Source of the DNA: Chloroflexota bacterium | Lineage (GTDB): Bacteria; Chloroflexota; Anaerolineae; B4-G1 | Length of the DNA: 7,728 bases | Direction: 5' to 3' | Assembly: GCA_030596915.1 (NCBI GenBank) | Contig: JAUVSX010000131.1 | Span: forward strand, 1-7,728 | Shown: positions 5,880 to 7,728 of the stretch, piece after piece | Position numbering within the stretch: the stretch's first letter is position 1 | Layout of the letters: each line of letters opens with the position of its first letter | The notes under the pieces: generated by a model | Databases searched by the model: none | Told to the model about the DNA's origin: nothing | The model's input: the letters and a program-made list of their open reading frames with translations, nothing else | Position numbers and translations under genes: made by a program

Positions 5880-6330
5880 CTGGCGAAACGGTGGCGTTGA
5901 GACCAATGCGTATTGGCGGCGTGAAGTGATCCGGTTCATCTCTATAGTGGTGCTCACGTTTGCGCTGGGGCTTGTGGTGCTTGGCGCCATTACCACGTGG
6001 CTGGAGCAGGGGCGGAGGCGCTATCAAGGGATCGCCCTGGTTGTCGTAGGGTTGCTTGTGGGCGCCGCTTATGGTTTCCTTGGGAGCCGTTTCTCGGTGG
6101 CGGTCTTCCGGCGCCTGATTGTGCTCGTGGACCTGCCGGCGCTTATGATCACCGCCTTCACGTACACGGCGGGCGTCGGCGTGGGCGTCGCACTTGCTGC
6201 TGGCCTCTTCCTCTGGGCCACGGGGCGCTTCCGCGACCGGGTTGAGCGGACTATCGCGGCGCTTGTACTCCTCGGGGTCCTGGTGGCCCTCGTTGCGACC
6301 TTCCTTGCCGTCGCCCTCAGCGCGCCGTAG
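5869..6330 (+). CDS. Small multi-pass membrane protein, unknown function
   Basis: I do not recognise the family. The frame encodes up to 153 residues, strongly hydrophobic, with about four transmembrane helices at 22-44, 53-71, 90-117 (long, Gly-rich, perhaps two short passes) and 128-150. Basic loops lie between them: EQGRRRY after helix 1, FRR before the third and GRFRDRVER before the last. The periodic hydrophobic pattern supports coding on this strand; the opposing 256-residue frame reads as a hydrophilic His/Arg/Pro-rich string. The start is uncertain. TTG 5869 is the longest option but sits in a hairpin loop without a ribosome binding site; GTG 5926 begins just before helix 1, also with a weak site. 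It is in the same reading frame as the uracil-DNA glycosylase, separated by the TGA at 5851-5853, and probably shares its transcript. Confidence 0.72.
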   Translation: MSWVWRNGGVETNAYWRREVIRFISIVVLTFALGLVVLGAITTWLEQGRRRYQGIALVVVGLLVGAAYGFLGSRFSVAVFRRLIVLVDLPALMITAFTYTAGVGVGVALAAGLFLWATGRFRDRVERTIAALVLLGVLVALVATFLAVALSAP

Positions 6331-6334
6331 CACC

Positions 6335-6374
6335 TTGGTGATTGGGCAACTGGGCGACTGGACACCTGGGTCAT
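6335..6374. repeat. Degenerate 8-bp periodic repeat (TGGG-type)
   Basis: Just after the membrane-protein stop the sequence runs as five 8-nt steps: TTGGTGAT, TGGGCAAC, TGGGCGAC, TGGACACC, TGGGTCAT. TGG recurs every 8 bases while the rest drifts. The last steps supply the left arm of the adjoining hairpin. Confidence 0.5.
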
Positions 6375-6395
6375 CAGTAGCCCAGGGCACCAGTC
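6356..6395 (+). terminator. Hairpin downstream of the membrane-protein gene, possible terminator
   Basis: GACTGG (6356-6361) pairs with CCAGTC (6390-6395), and CCTGGG (6365-6370) pairs with CCCAGG (6381-6386), with a 3x3 internal loop and a 10-nt apical loop. It begins 26 nt after the TAG, the right place to end the plus-strand transcript. It lacks a T-run. Confidence 0.45.
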
Positions 6396-6443
6396 AGTGC
6401 CTCATCGGTGGCAGCCCCCCTCGGCATTCCGCTGGTGTGAATT

Positions 6444-6485
6444 GATTCCAGTCAGCGTCCCGGCTACGCACCCTCCTCTGGAATC
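6444..6485. other. Second intergenic hairpin (8-bp stem)
   Basis: GATTCCAG (6444-6451) is the reverse complement of CTGGAATC (6478-6485), enclosing 26 nt. It stands directly beside the stronger hairpin at 6489-6521, so the convergent intergenic region folds as a series of stems. Its function is unknown. Confidence 0.4.
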
Positions 6486-6488
6486 GCG

Positions 6489-6521
6489 AGGACTGGCAGC
6501 CAACGACGGGCTGCCAGTCCT
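6489..6521. terminator. Strong 13-bp hairpin between convergent genes, probable bidirectional terminator
   Basis: AGGACTGGCAGCC (6489-6501) pairs perfectly with GGCTGCCAGTCCT (6509-6521) across the 7-nt loop AACGACG. It lies 27 nt beyond the pckA stop on the minus strand and after the plus-strand membrane-protein gene, the classic site for a terminator serving both. The plus-strand flank (TATGTGTTGCT) is only mildly T-rich and the minus-strand flank is not, so termination may not need a U-tract here. A direct 8-bp duplication GCTGACTC (6529-6536 and 6537-6544) fills the space up to the pckA stop. Confidence 0.65.
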
Positions 6522-6547
6522 ATGTGTTGCTGACTCGCTGACTCGCC

Positions 6548-7728
6548 CTACTTCCCTGGGCACTGCCTCGCTACATCCGGATCGATATTCTTGTCGCCGT
6601 AGACCTTGTCGAAGTGCGCGCTGAAGTCGGCCGCTAGTTTGCGCGATCTGGCATCGAACGCGTCCTTGTTGGCCCACGTGTTCCTTGGAGCCAGTATCTC
6701 TGAAGGGACGCCAGGGCATCGCTTCGGAACCAGGAAGTGGAACAGCGGGTCCGCGTCGTACTCGACCTCCTCGAGGTGTCCGGAGAGCGCGGCGTTGACA
6801 ACCTCCCGCGTGACGGCTATGTCCATGCGCGAGCCGACGCCGAATGGCCCACTACTCCACCCGGTGTTGACCAGGTAGACGTTGGCGCCGTGCCGTTTCA
6901 GGTGCTCGCCAAGCATGCCCGCGTATACGTCAGGGTTCCGAGGCATGAAGGGACCTGCGAAGAAGCGGTTGAAGTCCGGCACCGGGTCAACGATGCCCAC
7001 CTCTGTGCCCGCCAGCTTGCTCGTGTATCCCATAAGGAACCACAGCATCGCCTGCTCAGGCGACAGCTTGGCGACTGGAGGTAGCACGCCGTTGGCGTCC
7101 GCAGTCAAGAACAAGATTGTCTTGGGATGGCCGCTCGTCGCGCTTAGCTTCACGTTGCTCAAGAACTTGAGCGGGTATGAGGCACGCGAATTGGGCGTGT
7201 AGCGGTCGTCGTCCACATCGAACGTGCCCCACGGGTACATCATACAGTTCTCGACGATGGCGCCGTGGTTCAGGATGTCGTCTTCGTGGAAGACGGCGTT
7301 CCAGATCTGCGGCTCCTTGTCCTGGCGCAGGTGAATCAGCTTGGCGTAGCAGCCATTCTCGAAGTTGGCGATGCCGTTGTCGCTCCAACCGTGCTCGTCG
7401 TCGCCGAGAAGCGCGCGCCGAGGATCCGCCGAGAGCGTCGTCTTGCCCGTGCCCGAGAGACCCAGGAGCAGAGCGCAGTCGCCATCGGGGCCTTCGTTGG
7501 CCGAGCCGTGGATGGGGAAGACGCCCTCAGCGGGCAGCAAGCAGTTCATCACGGTGAAGATCGACTTCTTGACGCTGCCGCCGCAGGCCGACCCGCATAC
7601 GACGCACAGCCGGCGGTGAAAGTCCATCGCCACGGCGATGACGGATGTCTCGCCATTGGGCAACCTGCGCAGCCGGCCTTCGTACCTCGATGGTTCCAGC
7701 TTGTCGTACGGCACCGAGAGCAGAATGA
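6548..7728 (-). CDS. pckA: Phosphoenolpyruvate carboxykinase (ATP), N-terminus outside the window
   Basis: The minus-strand frame is open from the window edge (7728) to TAG at 6548-6550, giving about 392 visible residues; the family is about 530, so roughly the first quarter is missing. The enzyme converts oxaloacetate and ATP to PEP, CO2 and ADP in gluconeogenesis. Numbering from the valine encoded at 7712-7714: Walker A GLSGTGKT at 85-92, metal-binding GDDEHGW at 104-110, FENGCYAK at 118-125, SRASYP with the catalytic Arg at 177, FLTADANGVLPPVAKLSPEQ at 202-221, the KLAGTE motif at 233-238, YLVNTGW at 280-286 and the adenine-site region PRNTWA at 343-348. Metal ligands K50, H69 and D106 match E. 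coli K213, H232 and D269 without gaps. Oddly, E. coli Y207 is Cys44 and C233 is Gly70, within a Cys-rich stretch. The valine codon GTG at 7714 is not a plausible true start because the N-terminal domain is required. The gene is convergent with the rest of the window. Confidence 0.95.
   Translation of the reverse strand, partial: ILLSVPYDKLEPSRYEGRLRRLPNGETSVIAVAMDFHRRLCVVCGSACGGSVKKSIFTVMNCLLPAEGVFPIHGSANEGPDGDCALLLGLSGTGKTTLSADPRRALLGDDEHGWSDNGIANFENGCYAKLIHLRQDKEPQIWNAVFHEDDILNHGAIVENCMMYPWGTFDVDDDRYTPNSRASYPLKFLSNVKLSATSGHPKTILFLTADANGVLPPVAKLSPEQAMLWFLMGYTSKLAGTEVGIVDPVPDFNRFFAGPFMPRNPDVYAGMLGEHLKRHGANVYLVNTGWSSGPFGVGSRMDIAVTREVVNAALSGHLEEVEYDADPLFHFLVPKRCPGVPSEILAPRNTWANKDAFDARSRKLAADFSAHFDKVYGDKNIDPDVARQCPGK

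Noticed and set aside
5620..6390. Minus-strand open frame of 256 residues
   Set aside because: It lies antisense to the glycosylase end and the membrane protein. Its product is a low-complexity His/Arg/Pro/Glu string, as expected opposite a hydrophobic coding sequence, and the forward frames carry real motifs or transmembrane patterns.

Overview
This window is a visibly GC-rich bacterial chromosome segment made of compact housekeeping genes. I favour Chloroflexota or a close relative. The grounds are a secreted foldase with a long Pro/Thr/Ser-rich linker, a RimI with an extra loop, GTG and TTG starts, and an ATP-type PEP carboxykinase. This is inference from style; no rRNA or marker gene in the window settles it.

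Layout. (1) 2-919, plus strand: the C-terminal part of a SurA/PrsA-like parvulin foldase, entering from outside the window. (2) 920-1120: a gap with a hairpin just after the foldase stop and a longer inverted repeat that could fold as a structured RNA. (3) 1121-3150, plus strand: rsmI (16S rRNA C1402 2'-O-methyltransferase), overlapping by one base an aconitase X catalytic-subunit gene that has no visible swivel-subunit partner. (4) 3210-5004, plus strand: tsaE, tsaB and rimI, a tight translation-factor operon with its own -35/-10 promoter. tsaE and tsaB serve tRNA t6A37 synthesis; rimI encodes an N-alpha-acetyltransferase; tsaD is not in the window. (5) 5005-5250: a promoter overlapping the rimI stop, then a leader of about 240 nt with four perfect copies of a 15-bp tandem repeat. 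(6) 5251-5853, plus strand: a family 4 (Fe-S) uracil-DNA glycosylase whose last five residues look like a beta-clamp binding motif. (7) 5869-6330, plus strand: a small multi-pass membrane protein I do not recognise. (8) 6331-6547: a convergent intergenic region with three consecutive hairpins, one with a perfect 13-bp stem. (9) 6548-7728, minus strand: the C-terminal two thirds or more of ATP-dependent PEP carboxykinase, with unusual active-site substitutions.

How the genes fit together. Much of the window concerns translation quality (rRNA methylation, tRNA t6A, N-terminal acetylation), followed by a DNA-repair enzyme. The aconitase X homologue and PEP carboxykinase are metabolic outsiders. 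I see no mobile element, CRISPR array, tRNA, rRNA or defence locus, and no clear new multi-gene system. The points most worth a second look are the altered PEP carboxykinase active site, the repeat-bearing leader before the uracil-DNA glycosylase, the clamp-like tail of that enzyme, the lone aconitase X subunit, and the foldable region before rsmI.
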